Below, piece after piece: positions 62,260-64,000 of a stretch of 64,000 nucleotides of DNA (position 1 is its first letter; each line of letters opens with the position of its first letter). The notes under the pieces are model-generated. The model saw only the letters and a program-made list of their open reading frames with translations. It was not told the origin of the DNA and made no database searches. The DNA lies in NCBI GenBank assembly GCA_913009895.1, contig CAJVXY010000012.1, forward strand, positions 1-64,000, in the 5' to 3' direction. Source of the stretch: an uncultured Acidiferrobacteraceae bacterium. Lineage in GTDB: Bacteria > Pseudomonadota > Gammaproteobacteria > Acidiferrobacterales > SZUA-150. Both the position numbers and the translations under genes were made by a program.

Positions 62260-63465
62260 CTATCCTGGAACATCCAAGTCCACTAAATTAACAAACTTAA
62301 GAAACCCCAATACACTTTTACCTGTTTTTATATTTACGACATCAGCGCCAGCCCCTAAGCCAATAATCAAGTACCTGCCAATATTATGGGCATATCCGCC
62401 CTCAGATAACTGCACCGCTTCTTTTCCTTGTGCTTCGAGGAAAAGTCCCATGATTCCAGTATTTCTGCCCTCAGAATATTTTGATTTAACATAACTTATC
62501 TTTGTTTTCATTCCTTCGATTTCATAATAAAGATCAGTTATTTCATAAAGATTATAGTCTTCTCTTAAGTTGCCCATCCTTAGTTTGTGACGCACCACAA
62601 AAGGATTGTGGTCCTTATTCCAATCCAAACGGGTATAAGGTAGAAAAGCTTTCTTTTCATAACTATTATTTATTAAATCGAAACTGCATCGTCCCTTTCT
62701 TCCGCAAATTTTACTTTCTAATATTTCCCATTCTTTACCGTCAAACTTCCAAAGATGATTCAACGATCCATCAGCTATGTCCCAGGCGGCCTGATGAACT
62801 AGCAAGGAACCATCTGGATGGATACCTGCAGTCCTGACTTCTGGGCCGAAATATACTTTGTCTATTTTGATAGGCACTGTCAGTTCTTCGCTAACAGCAA
62901 TATCCGGGGTAATTGAAACGACTCGCAGGCTCTTGCGGTAGATTAAAAATATTTTTTTATATTTATTGTTAACAGATATCCATCGTGCACATGTTTTGGG
63001 TTTATAAAGGACCTTGACCTTGTTTGTTTTAATATTCCAGTATTGGATTTTGCACTCCTCATCTTCTGTATGAATATAGATGAGGCCAGTAGGTTTCCTG
63101 GCTTGCTCCCAAGGTACTGTTTGAGGAACATTTTGTTGATATTTTGGCGGCAAACTCTTTTTAGGGTTGAGTATGAGAGTTACCGGGAAATCCATTCCGG
63201 AATGGGCAGGATGGCCTTTTATTAAGGTCGCCATAATTCGTACTTCTGCACCTACATTACACCTGGGTGGTTGATAATTCATAGGCTGATACGTGTAACC
63301 AAATGAATCATAAATTACACATAGTTTCGGGTTATGCTTACTAACTTTCCAGTATCCATCTAACAGAAACGTTTTTTGTGCCTGGACTGTGCCAATACTG
63401 GTAAGTACCAGTACACTGAAGAGTATTATCAGTACGTTTATAATTTTATTTATCTTTTTCATCAT
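62260..63465 (-). CDS. Hypothetical secreted protein
   Basis: 401 aa ORF with N-terminal signal sequence (IINVLIILFSVLVLTSIGTVQA); no family recognised. Confidence 0.7.
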   Translation of the reverse strand: MMKKINKIINVLIILFSVLVLTSIGTVQAQKTFLLDGYWKVSKHNPKLCVIYDSFGYTYQPMNYQPPRCNVGAEVRIMATLIKGHPAHSGMDFPVTLILNPKKSLPPKYQQNVPQTVPWEQARKPTGLIYIHTEDEECKIQYWNIKTNKVKVLYKPKTCARWISVNNKYKKIFLIYRKSLRVVSITPDIAVSEELTVPIKIDKVYFGPEVRTAGIHPDGSLLVHQAAWDIADGSLNHLWKFDGKEWEILESKICGRKGRCSFDLINNSYEKKAFLPYTRLDWNKDHNPFVVRHKLRMGNLREDYNLYEITDLYYEIEGMKTKISYVKSKYSEGRNTGIMGLFLEAQGKEAVQLSEGGYAHNIGRYLIIGLGAGADVVNIKTGKSVLGFLKFVNLVDLDVPG

Positions 63466-63603
63466 TAAAATATTCTTGATGATCGGCTTTTTATACTGGA
63501 AGTGGTCGTTTTATTTCATCGTTTCAAGTACTTTTGGGATATCTGGGGCCACTGTAAAAATCAATAGATAGTTTTTACTTTGAGCTTTCCCAGCTTTCCC
63601 AGC

Positions 63604-63852
63604 TTACCCGGCTTGCTTGAACTCTTCTCGTATCACTTTACGTAACGTATCTTCCAAAGATTCTTCATGCGAACGAATATAATTATGCAATGATTCATTG
63701 ATCAGTGTTTGGTAATTACCACCACCCGCAGAATGAACCTTGTTTTTAAAGTAATCTATAATGTCACCGTCCAGTCGTATGGTGATACGAACTTTATTTG
63801 GATCGGGCTTTATCACAGCGCCTCGTTTTCCTTTACTGAAGTCTTCACTCAT
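63604..63852 (-). CDS. brnA: BrnA-family antitoxin
   Basis: VRITIRLDGDIIDYFKNKVHSAGGGNYQTLINESLHNYI; ATGA overlap with upstream toxin frame. Confidence 0.85.
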   Translation of the reverse strand: MSEDFSKGKRGAVIKPDPNKVRITIRLDGDIIDYFKNKVHSAGGGNYQTLINESLHNYIRSHEESLEDTLRKVIREEFKQAG

Positions 63853-64000
63853 AATTTTAACCCTCGGTAATACTGCCTGGTTTCGCTGCGGTCTGCTCTT
63901 CGAGCTGAAATAATACGGATACAATCATTCTCACGGTATGTATAAATTACATATAGAATGTTTATGTCTGGGCCCATTCCCAATGTTTTAAAACGTTGCT
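63849..64000 (-). CDS. brnT: BrnT-family toxin, C-terminal part only (continues past window)
   Basis: My translation of the minus strand from base 64000: QRFKTLGMGPDINILYVIYTYRENDCIRIISARRADRSETRQYYRGLKL*; not in the ORF track because it is partial. Confidence 0.85.
   Translation of the reverse strand, partial: QRFKTLGMGPDINILYVIYTYRENDCIRIISARRADRSETRQYYRGLKL

Overview
Gammaproteobacterial-type chromosomal window, mostly housekeeping genes. From left to right it contains: a frameshifted IS1182-like transposase at the left edge; an RND/MMPL exporter with a LolA-like protein and a beta-barrel OMP; small DUF2933/YHS proteins; an FAD oxidoreductase; a PAS-GGDEF protein; a bacterial dynamin-like GTPase; and a chemotaxis operon (STAS-MCP-cheY-cheA-cheW-cheR-cheD-cheB). 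A small protein divergent from the che operon looks like a remote CheZ. Next come a partial ccm operon (ccmF-ccmH-ccmI, no ccmG), pgi, a DinG/YoaA helicase, fdxA, a PilZ-like protein, suhB, a B12-radical SAM gene, trmJ, cysE, and an isc operon with two cysteine desulfurases. The block rlmN-pilW-rodZ-ispG-hisS-yfgM-bamB-der is followed by a Ser/Thr kinase, an S4 protein, an M23 peptidase, xseA, guaB, guaA, tadA, mltF, a cNMP-binding/rhodanese fusion, and a BrnT/BrnA toxin-antitoxin pair cut by the right edge. The most interesting signals are: (1) the MCP and the divergent CheZ-like protein share a CheZ-type D-x3-Q helix and an identical C-terminal VELF tail encoded by entirely different codons; (2) a candidate CsrA/RsmA-sponge sRNA at about 28.3-28.5 kb; (3) a structured intergenic element present twice around guaA-tadA, one copy carrying two textbook CsrA-site hairpins; (4) a MITE-like element with terminal inverted repeats at 12.1-12.24 kb. 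All calls come from reading the sequence and supplied translations. No database search or folding program was run.
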